Assembly (NCBI RefSeq): GCF_021602155.1
Contig: NZ_BQHY01000017.1
Location: 1-64,000 of the forward strand
DNA: 64,000 nt
Source: Pseudomonas parakoreensis
GTDB lineage: Bacteria; Pseudomonadota; Gammaproteobacteria; Pseudomonadales; Pseudomonadaceae
Direction: 5' to 3'
In this document: piece by piece, positions 1 through 9,606 of the stretch
Layout of the letters: each line of letters opens with the position of its first letter
How positions within the stretch are numbered: position 1 is the first letter of the stretch
Notes under the pieces: generated by a model
Database searches by the model: none
The model's input: the letters and a program-made list of their open reading frames with translations, nothing else
What the model was told of the DNA's origin: nothing
Translations under genes and position numbers: made by a program

Positions 1-2
1 GA

Positions 3-119
3 GACATTAGCCAGTACCTGATGGGCCACTACAACTGGATCCGACCCCATCACTTCAACGATGGACTGGCTCCGGCGAAAGCTGAAGAAAAACTCAAAAC
101 CGTGTCCGGGATGAGTTGA
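3..119 (+). CDS. IS3-family transposase, C-terminal fragment (cut by window edge)
   Basis: An open frame enters from the left edge and ends with TGA at 117-119. Its 38 residues include HYNWIRPH and NDGLAPAKAEE, the usual C-terminal end of the integrase-core (DDE) transposase OrfB of IS3-family elements. The catalytic residues, if present, lie outside the window. The bases right after the stop (TGACCACTACA) could be the element's terminal repeat, but the other end is not visible. Whether the element is intact cannot be judged. Family assignment rests on recognised C-terminal sequence only. Confidence 0.7.
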   Translation, partial: DISQYLMGHYNWIRPHHFNDGLAPAKAEEKLKTVSGMS

Positions 120-247
120 CCACTACATCGCTCGTCGGCCAGATGAGAAATGAACTCAATGGAAATCGTCCGGTCAGTCCTTGTCAGGGTCTTATTCCTC
201 CGGATAATGCCGACCTTTTTTCGCAAACTTGAGCCCTTGAACTGCTT

Positions 248-1255
248 ATGCTGTCCAGAACCTTGCTGTGCCTTGCTGTTTTCAGTGCATCCACGCCCCT
301 GCTTGCCGACACCGTCTGGTTGAAGAACGGTGACAAACTGAGCGGCAAGATTTCCGTTTTCGATGGCGGCAAATTGCTGATTCAGACCCAGTACGCGGGT
401 GCGGTCACCATTGACTGGAAAGAGGTCAAGACCCTGCAGAGCGATCAGGAACTGCTGGTCAAACAGGACGCCTACAACGGTGAAAAGGCCAAGTCGCTGA
501 CCGCCGCCGATGACGGCAAGGTCACTCTGGCCAACGGCGAGGCGCCGAAAACCGTCGAGCTGGCGAGTATCCAGCAGATTCTCAAACCAAAACCGGTGGT
601 CGAAGATCTGGTGTGGAAAGGCAATATCGGCCTGGCGATGGACTATCAGCGGGCGGAAAAGGACACCGACGATTACGACATCGACTTCAAGACCACGGCA
701 CGTCATGGTCGCTGGCGGCACACTGCCGAGGGCGAATACAACCGCGAGGTGCAGGACGACGAAGTCACCACCAATAACTGGCGCGCTGAATACGCGCTCG
801 ACCGTTTCCTTACCGACAAGTGGTTCTGGCAGGGGCGCCTGAACTACAAGCGTGATTACGTTGAAGAGCTGTCACGTCAGCGCGTGGTCGGTACCGGTCC
901 GGGCTACCAGTTCTGGGACGACGAGCTGGGGGCGTTCTCGCTCGGCTCGCTGCTCAACCGCACCGATTACGAGTACAGCGATGGCGGCAAGGATAATTTC
1001 TATTCGGTCGCCATGAAGTGGGATTACAACCGCTACCTGATTGGCAAGAAGGTCGAGTTCTTCACCAACGGCGAACTGGGCAAGCCGCTGTCGGATGTGG
1101 CCAATTACGCGCTGGATGCCGAGATGGGGCTGCGTTACAAGGTCACTGACTGGGCGTCGCTCAATCTCAAGGCCGAGCGCGACATCATCAGTGGCACGAA
1201 GGACGCAGATTTGAACAAGACCCGCTATACCGCAGGGTTTGGCGTGGCCTGGTAA
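248..1255 (+). CDS. DUF481 family outer-membrane protein (YdiY-like)
   Basis: This 335-residue protein opens with a signal peptide (about residues 1-20, ending near LLAD) and continues with a short domain containing DTVWLKNGDKLSG. The C-terminal two thirds are rich in alternating polar and aromatic residues, as expected for a DUF481 beta-barrel, and the last residues are FGVAW, with the terminal aromatic typical of outer-membrane barrels. The function of DUF481 proteins is not known. The gene stands alone, with a REP pair directly downstream. The start is the first ATG that gives a complete signal peptide. Confidence 0.85.
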   Translation: MLSRTLLCLAVFSASTPLLADTVWLKNGDKLSGKISVFDGGKLLIQTQYAGAVTIDWKEVKTLQSDQELLVKQDAYNGEKAKSLTAADDGKVTLANGEAPKTVELASIQQILKPKPVVEDLVWKGNIGLAMDYQRAEKDTDDYDIDFKTTARHGRWRHTAEGEYNREVQDDEVTTNNWRAEYALDRFLTDKWFWQGRLNYKRDYVEELSRQRVVGTGPGYQFWDDELGAFSLGSLLNRTDYEYSDGGKDNFYSVAMKWDYNRYLIGKKVEFFTNGELGKPLSDVANYALDAEMGLRYKVTDWASLNLKAERDIISGTKDADLNKTRYTAGFGVAW

Positions 1256-1263
1256 GGCACAAG

Positions 1264-1345
1264 CAAAAGATCGCAGCCTGCGGCAGCGCCTACAGGGGAA
1301 TGGTATTTATCCCGTAGGAGCTGCCGCAGGCTGCGATCTTTTTTT
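1264..1345. repeat. REP pair (GTAGGAGCTGCCGCAGGCTG family), inverted
   Basis: Two copies of the GATCGCAGCCTGCGGCAG core face each other around a short spacer, forming a long potential hairpin. The element sits between the converging DUF481 and cold-shock genes. The same family recurs near 6.1, 13.6, 16.3, 17.9, 27.1, 39.8, 42.4, 59.3 and 61.0 kb. Confidence 0.9.
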
Positions 1346-1368
1346 GCGTCTGGAAAACAGACACCCAC

Positions 1369-1402
1369 AAAAAAGCCCCGCTTTTGAGGGCGGGGCTCTT
1401 TT
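1369..1402 (-). terminator. Rho-independent terminator of the cold-shock gene
   Basis: AGCCCCGC and GCGGGGCT form a strong GC stem, followed on the minus strand by a T run (AAAAAA on the plus strand at about 1369-1374). It lies 17 nt after the cold-shock stop. The A/T flanks on both sides mean it could also stop plus-strand transcripts. Confidence 0.85.
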
Positions 1403-1418
1403 CTAAAGAAGCTACAAG

Positions 1419-1628
1419 TTAGATAACTTGTACTTCTTCAGCTTGCATGCCTTTCTGACCGCGGGTAGCGATGAAAGAAACCTGTTGGCCTTCTTTCAGG
1501 CTTTTGAAGCCGTCGGATTGGATAGCTTTGAAGTGAACGAACAGGTCGTCACCGGATTGTGGAGTGATGAAGCCGAAGCCTTTTTCATCGTTGAACCACT
1601 TAACGGTACCGGTTTGGCGATTAGACAT
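1419..1628 (-). CDS. cspA: Cold-shock protein, CspA family
   Basis: The gene encodes 69 residues forming a single cold-shock domain. The RNP1-type motif KGFGFIT and the RNP2-type motif DLFVHF are both intact, preceded by the family opening [11 protein letters not shown]. Such proteins bind single-stranded RNA/DNA and act as RNA chaperones. An AGGAG ribosome site precedes the ATG. The leader is long and can fold (see 1659-1688), which is common for cold-shock genes. Pseudomonads carry several Csp paralogs, so the exact symbol is less certain than the family. Confidence 0.93.
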   Translation of the reverse strand: MSNRQTGTVKWFNDEKGFGFITPQSGDDLFVHFKAIQSDGFKSLKEGQQVSFIATRGQKGMQAEEVQVI

Positions 1629-1658
1629 GGTGTAACTCCTTGAACAAAGATAACTGCG

Positions 1659-1688
1659 ACTCAGGAAGAACCCTGGCCGAGACTGAGT
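1659..1688 (-). promoter_or_regulatory. Possible 5'-leader hairpin of the cold-shock gene
   Basis: ACTCAG (1659-1664) and CTGAGT (1683-1688) are complementary and lie about 30-60 nt upstream of the csp start. They could form a leader hairpin. The stem is short and no cold-box sequence was recognised. The rest of 1629-1981 is the shared upstream region of csp and dcd and shows no gene. Confidence 0.3.
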
Positions 1689-1981
1689 GCAAAGAGCAGG
1701 AAAAATTCTTGTAGATGGTTGGATCGAAATTCAACATATCGTGTAGAGATTCTCAGTGACACAAGCAGCACAGTGGCGCCACCTTAACCCTTTTTCCGGA
1801 ACGTGCCAATGCTTCTTGCGAAGGTTTCTCTGTTTTAAGGATCGGCGGTGTGACGCTTCGTCGCCAGGACGCGTATTTCCAGCGTGTTCGCCGAGAATTG
1901 CAGCGCACACTTTGAACCCGGCGGCGCGCCCGGTAAGATGCCGGACAGATTTTTTCCACCTCGCTATTCAGGACACCCGCC

Positions 1982-2548
1982 ATGAGCATCAAATCGGACA
2001 AGTGGATTCGCCGCATGGCGCAGGAACACGGCATGATCGAGCCTTTCGTCGAGCGCCAGGTGCGCGGCAGCGACGACAGCCGTGTGATCTCCTACGGTGT
2101 GTCGAGCTACGGCTACGATGTGCGTTGCACCAACCATTTCAAGGTGTTCACCAACATCAATTCGGCGATCGTCGACCCGAAAAACTTCGACGCCGGCAGC
2201 TTTGTCGACATCCACAGCGACGTCTGCATCATTCCGCCGAACTCCTTCGCCCTGGCCAGCACCGTCGAGTACTTCCGCATTCCGCGCAACGTATTGACCA
2301 TCTGCCTGGGTAAAAGCACCTATGCGCGTTGCGGCATCATCGTCAACGTCACCCCGCTCGAGCCTGAGTGGGAAGGTCATGTGACGCTGGAGTTTTCCAA
2401 CACCACCAACCTGCCGGCGAAGATTTACGCCAACGAAGGTGTGGCGCAGATGCTGTTCCTCGAATCCGACGAACAATGCGAAGTTTCCTATAAGGATCGC
2501 GGCGGCAAGTATCAAGGCCAGCGTGGCGTGACCCTGCCGCGTACCTGA
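1982..2548 (+). CDS. dcd: dCTP deaminase
   Basis: The 188-residue product converts dCTP to dUTP in the pyrimidine deoxynucleotide pathway. It shows the family motifs near [10 protein letters not shown], the central GKSTYARCG segment (nucleotide-binding region), and [15 protein letters not shown] with the expected catalytic Glu. The C-terminal KYQGQRGV segment closes over the nucleotide. Length matches the usual 188-193 residues. The gene is monocistronic here and divergent from the cold-shock gene. Confidence 0.97.
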   Translation: MSIKSDKWIRRMAQEHGMIEPFVERQVRGSDDSRVISYGVSSYGYDVRCTNHFKVFTNINSAIVDPKNFDAGSFVDIHSDVCIIPPNSFALASTVEYFRIPRNVLTICLGKSTYARCGIIVNVTPLEPEWEGHVTLEFSNTTNLPAKIYANEGVAQMLFLESDEQCEVSYKDRGGKYQGQRGVTLPRT

Positions 2549-2650
2549 TCCGTCCGGCAGTTCGCGGGAATTCTTTGGCGGGCAGGCACTCTATGGGGTG
2601 TACTGCCCGTTTTTGCTTCTGGCAAAACGGGCCTTCGCCGAGGAGGTTGC

Positions 2651-2860
2651 ATGAAGATCGATCCGCATATCACCGCCGAACTGGCAAGGCTTGAGCCCAA
2701 TCAGGTTGGCGTTTTGGCCTGGTCATTGTTGGCACACCCGGCTTTCCATATGGCTGGCGGCATTCCCGGTCAGCCTGATCCCGATACTCCCAACGAACAA
2801 CCGACCGAACCGGGCGAGCCGACGCTGCCGGACGAGCCGCCACCCGCGCCAGTGGCTTGA
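2651..2860 (+). CDS. Small proline-rich hypothetical protein
   Basis: A 69-residue frame begins after a strong GAGGAGG ribosome site. The N-terminal half is ordinary (MKIDPHITAELARLEPNQVG), while the C-terminal half is a low-complexity run of Pro, Glu and Asp and is probably disordered. No domain was recognised. The good ribosome site and the gap between flanking genes support a real gene. No function can be assigned. Confidence 0.65.
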   Translation: MKIDPHITAELARLEPNQVGVLAWSLLAHPAFHMAGGIPGQPDPDTPNEQPTEPGEPTLPDEPPPAPVA

Positions 2861-2905
2861 GCCGCTGCCCGATAATGGCCAGTTGGCCGAGGTGTGCCCT
2901 GTACC

Positions 2906-3562
2906 TCAGCTGACTGGCCATATTTCGTTGTCGCCGACGACGAAAATCCTGCAGTTGCCATCTTTCTCTACCGCAAAGCCGCCGGTAAACGCGCCAAACG
3001 CTGGCAGCAGGCTCAAACCTTCGCCCAGCCGGAAGCACGCCAGACGCAAGCGCTGCCGCCCTTTGCCGTTAAGCCGATAGACGGGATGCACGTGCCCGGC
3101 CAGCACATGCCGTTCCGGGTGCGGGTCGGGTTCGTGTTGCAAGGCAAACGGCCCGAGCAGCATCGGTTCCGGAACCACGCGGATATTCAGTGCCGCTGGC
3201 GGGTCCCCGGCGCGTTTGTCGTGGTTGCCGCGAATCAGTGTCATCGGCAGATCCGCGTGACGTGCGCGCCATTCGGCCAAGGCATTGAGCGTGCCCGCCG
3301 AATGCGAGCCGGGACCGTGCAGAAAGTCACCGAGGAAAATCAGCTGCCGGCAGGGCAGCCTCGCCAGCAAACGGTCGAGCACTTCGATGTTCGCCGTCGT
3401 GGTGCCTTGTGGCACCGGCTGGCCGAGGCTGCGGTACGCCGCAGCCTTGCCGAAATGCACGTCGGCGATCAGCAGCGCTTGCTGCGCTGGCCAGTACAGA
3501 GCCTTTTCCGGCAGCAGCCAGAGTTCCTCGCCGGCCAGGCGCACGGGATACGCTGCACTCAT
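2906..3562 (-). CDS. pdeM: Ligase-associated metallophosphoesterase (PdeM/MPE)
   Basis: This 218-residue calcineurin-like phosphoesterase has the metal-binding motifs in order: DVHFGK, GDFLHG, GNHDK and GHVHP. The start chosen at 3562 gives MSAAYPVRL and overlaps the helicase stop as ATGA, so translation is probably coupled. An upstream extension in frame lies inside the helicase gene and is rejected. In the repair cluster studied in P. putida, the matching protein is a manganese-dependent DNA nuclease working beside an Lhr-Core helicase, an MBL exonuclease and an ATP-dependent ligase. Here only the helicase is adjacent. Confidence 0.88.
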   Translation of the reverse strand: MSAAYPVRLAGEELWLLPEKALYWPAQQALLIADVHFGKAAAYRSLGQPVPQGTTTANIEVLDRLLARLPCRQLIFLGDFLHGPGSHSAGTLNALAEWRARHADLPMTLIRGNHDKRAGDPPAALNIRVVPEPMLLGPFALQHEPDPHPERHVLAGHVHPVYRLNGKGRQRLRLACFRLGEGLSLLPAFGAFTGGFAVEKDGNCRIFVVGDNEIWPVS

Positions 3563-6048
3563 GAGGCTTGACCCTTGTCGGCGGATTGCTCCAGATCGCC
3601 GACCATGCGCCGGATGCGATCGGCAAGTTTTTCCGAGCTCATGCTTTCGCGCATGCGCTCCACCAGCAACGGAAAGCCCAGCGGTGTAGGCCGTTTGATC
3701 AGGTGCATGTCCAGTTTCATCCGGTTGATTCGCTCCAATGTCTGTTCCAGACGACGGATATCCAGTTCTTCCCGCAAGACTTCTTCCCCGGCCTGGGCCA
3801 GCAGCAGGTTGTCGGCGTCGTATTGCTTGAATACTTCGAAGAACAATCCGCTGGAGGCCTGCACCTGACGGGTACTTTTCGGTGCGCCGGGATAGCCGGC
3901 GAACACCAGCCCGGCGATTCGCGCAATTTCGCGAAAGCGCCGCAACGCCAGCTCCCCGGCATTCAGGCTGGCGAGCACGTCGCGCAGCAGCTGCTCGGGG
4001 CTGAGCAGTGCTGCATCGAATTGCCCGGACCAATCGACCGGTGTGGCGCTGAGCAACTCCAGCCCGTAATCATTGACCGCAATCGAAAACGTCAGCGGCT
4101 GGCGCTGGCTCATGCGCCACGCCAACAGGCTGGCGAGCCCCAAATGCACCTGGCGCCCGGCAAACGGGTAGAGGAAAAGATGCCAGCCTTCGCGGGATTT
4201 CAGCACCTCCGCCAACAGACTGTCGGAAGTGGGCAGACCCGACCAGCGCGCCTGGGTTTGCAGCAACGGTTGCAGCGCGAGCATTTCCGGGCCGACAAAC
4301 TCACCCCGCGCGGCTGCTGTGAAGCGACTGACCACGGCGGCGGCCAATTCGTTGGAAAGCGGCATCCGCCCGCCATTCCAGCGCGGCACAGCGGCTTTCT
4401 TTGCGGTGCTGCGTTTGACGTACGCGGTCATGTTTTCCACCCGCACCAATTCCAGCAAGCGTCCGGCGAACAGAAAGCCGTCACCCGGTTTCAGCCGCGC
4501 AATAAAACCTTCCTCGACGCTGCCCAATTGCTTGCCGCCGCCACCCTTGCTCCAGAATTTCAGATGGATGCTCGCATCGCTGACGATGGTGCCGATGCTC
4601 ATGCGATGACGGCGGGCGAGCCGTGCATCGGGGACGCGCCAGACGCCGTTTTCGTCCGGTTCGACCCGGCGGTAATCCGGATAGGCTGTCAGAGACAGCC
4701 CGCCGTGACGTACGAACGCCAGCGCCCAGGCCCAGTCCGCCAGCGTCAGGTCTCGATAAGCCCAGGCACCACGGACTTCTTCGTACAGCGCCTCGGGAAT
4801 AAAGCCACCGCCCAGCGCCATGCTGACCAGATGCTGCACCAGCACATCCAGCGGTTGGTGCGGCGACAGGCGCGGTTCGATGAGTCGCTGCGCCACGGCA
4901 TCGCGTGCGGCGACGGCTTCGATCAGTTCCAGGCTGTGGGTCGGCACCAGCGTCACTCGCGAGGTGCGCCCCGGCGCGTGACCGGAGCGCCCGGCGCGTT
5001 GCATCAGCCGCGCCACGCCCTTGGCCGAGCCGATTTGCAACACCCGCTCGACGGGCAGAAAGTCCACGCCCAGATCCAGGCTCGAGGTGCAGACTACGGC
5101 TTTCAACTGCCCGTCCTTCAACGCTTGCTCGACCCAGTCGCGGGTCTCGCGGGCCAGCGAACTGTGGTGCAGTGCGATCAACCCGGCCCAGTCAGGCCGC
5201 GCTTCGAGCAACGCCTGATACCAGATCTCCGACTGCGCGCGGGTGTTGGTGAAGACCAGGCTGCTGGCGCAGGCGTCGAGTTCGGCGACAACCTGCGGCA
5301 GCATCTTCAGACCAATGTGCCCGGCCCACGGAAAACGTTCGATGGCGGGCGGGATCAAGGTGTCGACCTTGAGTGATTTTTCGCTCTGGCCCTGCACGCT
5401 GATCCCGCCGCCCTGTGGGATCAGCACCTGTTCGGCGTGAGCTTGATTACCGAGGGTCGCGGACACGCCCCAGACGATCAGTTCCGGTTGCCAGTGGCGC
5501 AGGCGGGCGAGGGCCAGTTGCAGCTGTACGCCGCGTTTGTTGCCGAGCAGTTCGTGCCATTCATCGACGACGATCATGCGCAGGCTCGACAGTGCGGTTT
5601 GTGCGTCGGCGCGGGCGAGCAGCAGGGTCAGGCTTTCCGGGGTGGTGATCAGCGTGGTCGGCAGGCGTCGGCCCTGACGTGCGCGTTCAGCGCTGCTGGT
5701 GTCGCCGGTGCGCAGACCGATGCTCCATGGAATCTGCAAATCAGTGACGGGCGTTTGCAGGGCGCGAGCGGTGTCGGCGGCGAGGGCGCGCATTGGCGTG
5801 ATCCACAGCACGGTCAGCGGCTCGGCCGGTGCTTTGCGTTTTTTGCTGTCTGCGATGAGAGGCTTTACACGGGCGAAGCGGTTGAGCGCGGCGAACCACA
5901 CCGCATAGGTTTTACCGGCGCCGGTGCTGGCGTGGAGCAACCCCGACTGACCTTGTTTGACGGCGGCCCACACCTGCTTTTGAAAGGCGAACGGCTTCCA
6001 GTTGCGTGCGTTGAACCAGGTTTTTGCGAGGTCGGTGGAGGTGGGCAT
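3559..6048 (-). CDS. Ligase-associated DEXH-box helicase (Lhr-Core type)
   Basis: The 829-residue protein is a superfamily 2 helicase. It has Walker A STGAGKT (residues 41-47), the DEXH box DEWH (162-165), motif III SAT near residue 195, and the arginine-containing motif [11 protein letters not shown] in the second RecA-like domain. The winged-helix and C-terminal regions expected of Lhr-Core proteins follow. Lhr-Core enzymes are ATP-dependent 3'-5' helicases. It is translationally coupled to the phosphoesterase gene (4-bp overlap). The usual upstream partners, ligase and exonuclease, are displaced to 10.8-13.5 kb by a transporter operon. Confidence 0.92.
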   Translation of the reverse strand: MPTSTDLAKTWFNARNWKPFAFQKQVWAAVKQGQSGLLHASTGAGKTYAVWFAALNRFARVKPLIADSKKRKAPAEPLTVLWITPMRALAADTARALQTPVTDLQIPWSIGLRTGDTSSAERARQGRRLPTTLITTPESLTLLLARADAQTALSSLRMIVVDEWHELLGNKRGVQLQLALARLRHWQPELIVWGVSATLGNQAHAEQVLIPQGGGISVQGQSEKSLKVDTLIPPAIERFPWAGHIGLKMLPQVVAELDACASSLVFTNTRAQSEIWYQALLEARPDWAGLIALHHSSLARETRDWVEQALKDGQLKAVVCTSSLDLGVDFLPVERVLQIGSAKGVARLMQRAGRSGHAPGRTSRVTLVPTHSLELIEAVAARDAVAQRLIEPRLSPHQPLDVLVQHLVSMALGGGFIPEALYEEVRGAWAYRDLTLADWAWALAFVRHGGLSLTAYPDYRRVEPDENGVWRVPDARLARRHRMSIGTIVSDASIHLKFWSKGGGGKQLGSVEEGFIARLKPGDGFLFAGRLLELVRVENMTAYVKRSTAKKAAVPRWNGGRMPLSNELAAAVVSRFTAAARGEFVGPEMLALQPLLQTQARWSGLPTSDSLLAEVLKSREGWHLFLYPFAGRQVHLGLASLLAWRMSQRQPLTFSIAVNDYGLELLSATPVDWSGQFDAALLSPEQLLRDVLASLNAGELALRRFREIARIAGLVFAGYPGAPKSTRQVQASSGLFFEVFKQYDADNLLLAQAGEEVLREELDIRRLEQTLERINRMKLDMHLIKRPTPLGFPLLVERMRESMSSEKLADRIRRMVGDLEQSADKGQAS

Positions 6049-6128
6049 ACCGGCGGCGTGCGCTCTGAACGTGTTCCTTCAGTGACCGCGCCGACTGGCG
6101 AAAGGTTTAATCACGCCGCAATCCCCGT

Positions 6129-6193
6129 GTAGGAGCTGCCGCAGGCTGCGATCGGCAACATCAAAAGATCGCAGCCTGCGGCAGCTCTTACAC
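6129..6193. repeat. REP pair between the helicase gene and the aotP-like gene
   Basis: GTAGGAGCTGCCGCAGGCTG and its complement face each other with a short spacer. The pair marks one edge of the transporter operon that splits the repair cluster. Confidence 0.88.
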
Positions 6194-6205
6194 AAGGGAT
6201 TCGGG

Positions 6206-6970
6206 TTACTTGAGGTTACCGCTGAGGAACTGCTTCAGCCGTTCGCTCTTCGGGTTGCCCAGAACGTCTTCCGGCGCGCCTTCTTCTTCCACCAGCCCTT
6301 GATGCAGGAACAACACCTGGCTGGAGACCTTCCGGGCGAAGCTCATTTCATGGGTCACCATGATCATCGTCCGGCCTTCCTCGGCCAGCCCCTGAATCAC
6401 CCGCAACACCTCACCCACCAGCTCCGGGTCGAGTGCCGAGGTCGGTTCGTCGAACAACATCACCTCCGGCTCCATCGCCAGCGCCCGGGCAATCGCCACC
6501 CGCTGTTGCTGGCCGCCGGAGAGAAACGCCGGGTACTGATCGGCGACGCGCGCCGGCAGGCCAACCTTGTCCAGATAACGGCGGGCGCGGTCTTCCGCTT
6601 CCTGTTTGCTGCAACCGAGCACACGGCGCGGGGCCATGGTGATGTTTTCCAGCACGGTCATGTGGCTCCACAGGTTGAAGTGCTGGAACACCATCGCCAG
6701 TCGCGTGCGCAGGCGTTGCAGTTCATTCGGGTCGGCGACATGCATGCCGTGGCGGTCGGTGACCATGCGAATCGCCTGGCCGTCGAGGCTCATAGCGCCA
6801 TCGTTGGGTTGTTCGAGGAAGTTGATGCAGCGCAAAAAGGTGCTTTTGCCCGAGCCGCTGGCGCCGATCAGGCTGATCACGTCGCCGGTTCTGGCCTTGA
6901 GCGAAACGCCTTTGAGTACCTGATGGTCGCCATAGCTTTTGTGCAGACCTTCAACCGTCAATTTGTACAT
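6206..6970 (-). CDS. aotP: ABC transporter ATPase, basic amino acids (AotP/HisP-like)
   Basis: This 254-residue ATPase powers uptake of a polar amino acid. It carries Walker [10 protein letters not shown], the Q-loop [10 protein letters not shown], signature [14 protein letters not shown], Walker [14 protein letters not shown] and the switch His in VTHEMSF. It is the last gene of a five-gene minus-strand operon (binding protein, two permeases, deacylase-like protein, ATPase) matching aotJQMOP of P. aeruginosa, which takes up arginine and ornithine. Substrate is inferred from this layout. Unlike that operon, no argR follows. Confidence 0.9.
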   Translation of the reverse strand: MYKLTVEGLHKSYGDHQVLKGVSLKARTGDVISLIGASGSGKSTFLRCINFLEQPNDGAMSLDGQAIRMVTDRHGMHVADPNELQRLRTRLAMVFQHFNLWSHMTVLENITMAPRRVLGCSKQEAEDRARRYLDKVGLPARVADQYPAFLSGGQQQRVAIARALAMEPEVMLFDEPTSALDPELVGEVLRVIQGLAEEGRTMIMVTHEMSFARKVSSQVLFLHQGLVEEEGAPEDVLGNPKSERLKQFLSGNLK

Positions 6971-6983
6971 GGGACAGACATCC

Positions 6984-8102
6984 TCAAGGCGAAAGTAGAT
7001 AGCCGCTGCGATAGGCTTCGGCGCCGGCCACGTGGGCGATCACCATGCCGGCAGTGGCCATGCGCCGCAGCGAGCGGGCGTACATGACGCCGGCAGCGGT
7101 GCAATGAATGGGGGTGACCCGGTCGTGGATCGGGTCGATGATTTCGGCAATCTGTTGCCCGGCTTGCAGGTATTGCCCGGCCGTGGCGGTGTACACCAGC
7201 AAGCCGCCGACCGGCGTGGTCACCGGTTCGACGCCGGCCAGCGGCGTGGCGGGGAAGGGCAGGGGCGGCTGCGGCTTGGTCTCGCCGACGATCGCATCGA
7301 ACTGGATCAGGTAATCGATCAAGGCCTGGCAGTCACGACTGGCCATCGGGTGATTGACGTCACCCTGGCCGCGCAACTCCACGGTCACCGAAAAACTGCC
7401 CAGCGGAATCTCGAAGTGCTCGCCAAAGCGTTCCTGCAGTTGCCACCATAGCAGGGTGAAGCATTCGTCGAACGACTGGCCGCCGGAATCGGTGGCCAGC
7501 AAGCTTGCCTGGGCTTCGATGTAACGCGCCAGCGGCTCGACCTGCGGCCACGCCTCGGGCGTGGTGTAGAGGTGAACCACCGATTCGAAATCGCAGTGCA
7601 GATCCAGCACCATGTCGGCATCACACGCCAGCCGTTGCAGGGTCAGGCGCTGGGATTGTAGCTGCGTGGCGGGTGTCTGGCGGGCGAGGGCGTTGCGCAG
7701 GCTGGCGCGGATCAGCTCAAGGTTGCGTTGCGGGTCGGCGCCCAGTTTACCCTCGATGGCGTTGCCGATTTCTTCGCTGAGGTCGACGAACCAGCGATTG
7801 AAATTCTGCCCGCTTTCCATCTCGTAACGGCCCAGCGGCACGTCCATCAGCACTTGTTCGAGGCCGACCGGATTGGCCACCGGCACCAGCACGATCTGAC
7901 TGCGCAGGCGCCCGGCGGCTTCCAGCTCCGCCAGGCGCTGCTTGAGGTGCCAGGCCACGAGCATGCCGGGCATTTCGTCGGCATGCAGCGAGGACTGGAT
8001 GTAGATCTTGCCTTGGGCCTGCTCCGGGCCGAAGTGGAAGCTGTGGATCTGGCGTGCGGTCCCCGGCACCGGGGCCAACAGGTCATGGATCTGGTGTCGC
8101 AT
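6984..8102 (-). CDS. aotO: Succinylglutamate desuccinylase/aspartoacylase-family protein (AotO-like)
   Basis: The 372-residue protein has the zinc-carboxypeptidase-like fold of the AstE/AspA family: HADEMPG carries the first His/Glu ligands and VLDLHCD the later His. The start at 8102 gives MRHQIHDLL and sits 11 nt after the permease stop; the in-frame ATG 14 codons upstream would overlap the permease gene and is rejected. An aotO-type gene inside an arginine transporter operon is known from P. aeruginosa, where it was not needed for uptake. Its actual substrate cannot be read from sequence. Confidence 0.85.
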   Translation of the reverse strand: MRHQIHDLLAPVPGTARQIHSFHFGPEQAQGKIYIQSSLHADEMPGMLVAWHLKQRLAELEAAGRLRSQIVLVPVANPVGLEQVLMDVPLGRYEMESGQNFNRWFVDLSEEIGNAIEGKLGADPQRNLELIRASLRNALARQTPATQLQSQRLTLQRLACDADMVLDLHCDFESVVHLYTTPEAWPQVEPLARYIEAQASLLATDSGGQSFDECFTLLWWQLQERFGEHFEIPLGSFSVTVELRGQGDVNHPMASRDCQALIDYLIQFDAIVGETKPQPPLPFPATPLAGVEPVTTPVGGLLVYTATAGQYLQAGQQIAEIIDPIHDRVTPIHCTAAGVMYARSLRRMATAGMVIAHVAGAEAYRSGYLLSP

Positions 8103-8113
8103 TACAGGGTTTC

Positions 8114-8824
8114 CTAGTGGGTCGGCCCGAGGAAGGCCAGCCATCGGCGTTCGGCGAGACGGAACAGGCCGACCAGCGCAAAGGTAATGGTCAGGTAGAT
8201 CAGCGCGGCGATGCCGAACGACTGGAAGGTCAGGTAGGTCGCCGAGTTGGCGTCCCGCGCCACTTTCAGGATGTCGGGGATGGTCGCGGTGAAGGCCACG
8301 GTGGTCGAGTGCAGCATCAGGATCACTTCGTTGCTGTAATACGGCAACGAACGGCGCAGCGCCGAGGGCATGATCACGTAGGCATACAGCTTCCAGCCGG
8401 TCAGACCGTAGGCCTTGGCCGCTTCGACTTCACCGTGGTTCATGCTGCGGATCGCCCCGGCGAAAATCTCCGTGGTGTAGGCGCAGGTGTTCAAGGCAAA
8501 CGCGAGGATCGTGCAGTTCATCGCATCGCGAAAGAAACTGTCGAGCAACGGCTGCGCGCGCACGGCGGCCAGACTGTAGATCCCGGTGTAGCAGATCAGC
8601 AACTGGATATAGAGCGGCGTGCCACGGAACAGGTAGGTGTAGAACTGCACCGGCCAGCGCACATAGAAGCGCGACGAGACCCGGGCAATCGACAGCGGGA
8701 TCGATGCCAGGAAACCGATGAAGATCGAGGCGCTGAGCAACCACATCGTCATCGCCAGCCCGGTGATGTTGGTGCCGTCGGTATAAAGGAAGGGTTTCCA
8801 GTATTCCTGCAGGAGTTCGATCAT
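8114..8824 (-). CDS. aotM: ABC transporter permease (AotM/HisM-like)
   Basis: This inner-membrane permease has 236 residues, several hydrophobic helices and the conserved cytoplasmic EAA loop (EVEAAKAYGLTGWKLYAYVIMP), which docks onto the ATPase. It is the HisM-type partner of the following permease and overlaps it by 4 bp (ATGA), so the two are probably made in equal amounts for a heterodimeric channel. Confidence 0.92.
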   Translation of the reverse strand: MIELLQEYWKPFLYTDGTNITGLAMTMWLLSASIFIGFLASIPLSIARVSSRFYVRWPVQFYTYLFRGTPLYIQLLICYTGIYSLAAVRAQPLLDSFFRDAMNCTILAFALNTCAYTTEIFAGAIRSMNHGEVEAAKAYGLTGWKLYAYVIMPSALRRSLPYYSNEVILMLHSTTVAFTATIPDILKVARDANSATYLTFQSFGIAALIYLTITFALVGLFRLAERRWLAFLGPTH

Positions 8825-9549
8825 CGTACGGCCTCCCGGGCACCGGCGGCGTAACGACGTTCAAGCCAGCGCAGGATAACGTTGGATGCACTGGTGATCA
8901 GCAGATAGATCAAGGCGGCGAGTACCAGGAAGTAGAACAGTTGATAGGTGCTTTTACCGGCGTCCTGCGCGGCTTTGACCAGATCCGCCAGACCGATGAT
9001 CGACACCAGCGCAGTGGCCTTGAGCATTACCATCCAGTTGTTGCCAATGCCCGGCAGGGCAAAACGCATCATTTGCGGGAACACCACGAAGCGAAAGCGC
9101 TGGCCGCGTTTCAGGCCGTAGGCGGTGGCCGCTTCGACCTGACCGCGCGGTACGGCGAGAATCGCGCCACGGAAGGTTTCGGTGAAATACGCACCATAGA
9201 TGAAGCCCAGCGTGATCACCCCGGCGGTAAAGGAGTCGATTTCGATGTAGTCCCACTCCATGACGTCGGTCAGGGCGGTCAGCCAGGTTTGCAGGCTGTA
9301 GAAAATCAGCAGCATCAGCACCAGATCCGGCACGCCGCGGATCAGCGTGGTGTAGAGCTGGGCAGGCAGGCGCAGCAGTTTGGATTTCGACAGTTTGGCA
9401 CTGGCGCCCAAGAGACCGAGCAACACGGCCACCAGCAGCGACAACGCCGACAATTTGATGGTCATCCAGGTGCCTTCCAACAGCAATGGACCGAAGCCCT
9501 TGAGGCTGAAGGCGGAGAGCCCCAGATTTTGTAAGAGGTTTTCGAACAT
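8821..9549 (-). CDS. aotQ: ABC transporter permease (AotQ/HisQ-like)
   Basis: The 242-residue membrane protein is the HisQ-type permease. It shows the permease segment TLIRGVPDLVLMLLIFYS and an EAA loop with the core GQVEAATAYGLKRGQRFRFV. It follows the binding-protein gene after a hairpin (9577-9600) and overlaps the next permease gene by 4 bp. Together the two permeases form the membrane channel of the amino-acid importer. Confidence 0.92.
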   Translation of the reverse strand: MFENLLQNLGLSAFSLKGFGPLLLEGTWMTIKLSALSLLVAVLLGLLGASAKLSKSKLLRLPAQLYTTLIRGVPDLVLMLLIFYSLQTWLTALTDVMEWDYIEIDSFTAGVITLGFIYGAYFTETFRGAILAVPRGQVEAATAYGLKRGQRFRFVVFPQMMRFALPGIGNNWMVMLKATALVSIIGLADLVKAAQDAGKSTYQLFYFLVLAALIYLLITSASNVILRWLERRYAAGAREAVR

Positions 9550-9572
9550 AAATCAGCAACCTGAGCGGATGG

Positions 9573-9600
9573 AAAAGGCGCCCATCGAATGATGGGCGCC
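9573..9600 (-). terminator. Intra-operon hairpin after the binding-protein gene
   Basis: A perfect 10-bp stem (GGCGCCCATC / GATGGGCGCC) with a GAAT loop is followed on the minus strand by TTTT. It begins 6 nt after the aotJ-like stop. Such hairpins usually stabilise the upstream message or partly terminate, giving more binding protein than permease. Confidence 0.75.
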
Positions 9601-9606
9601 AGGGCA

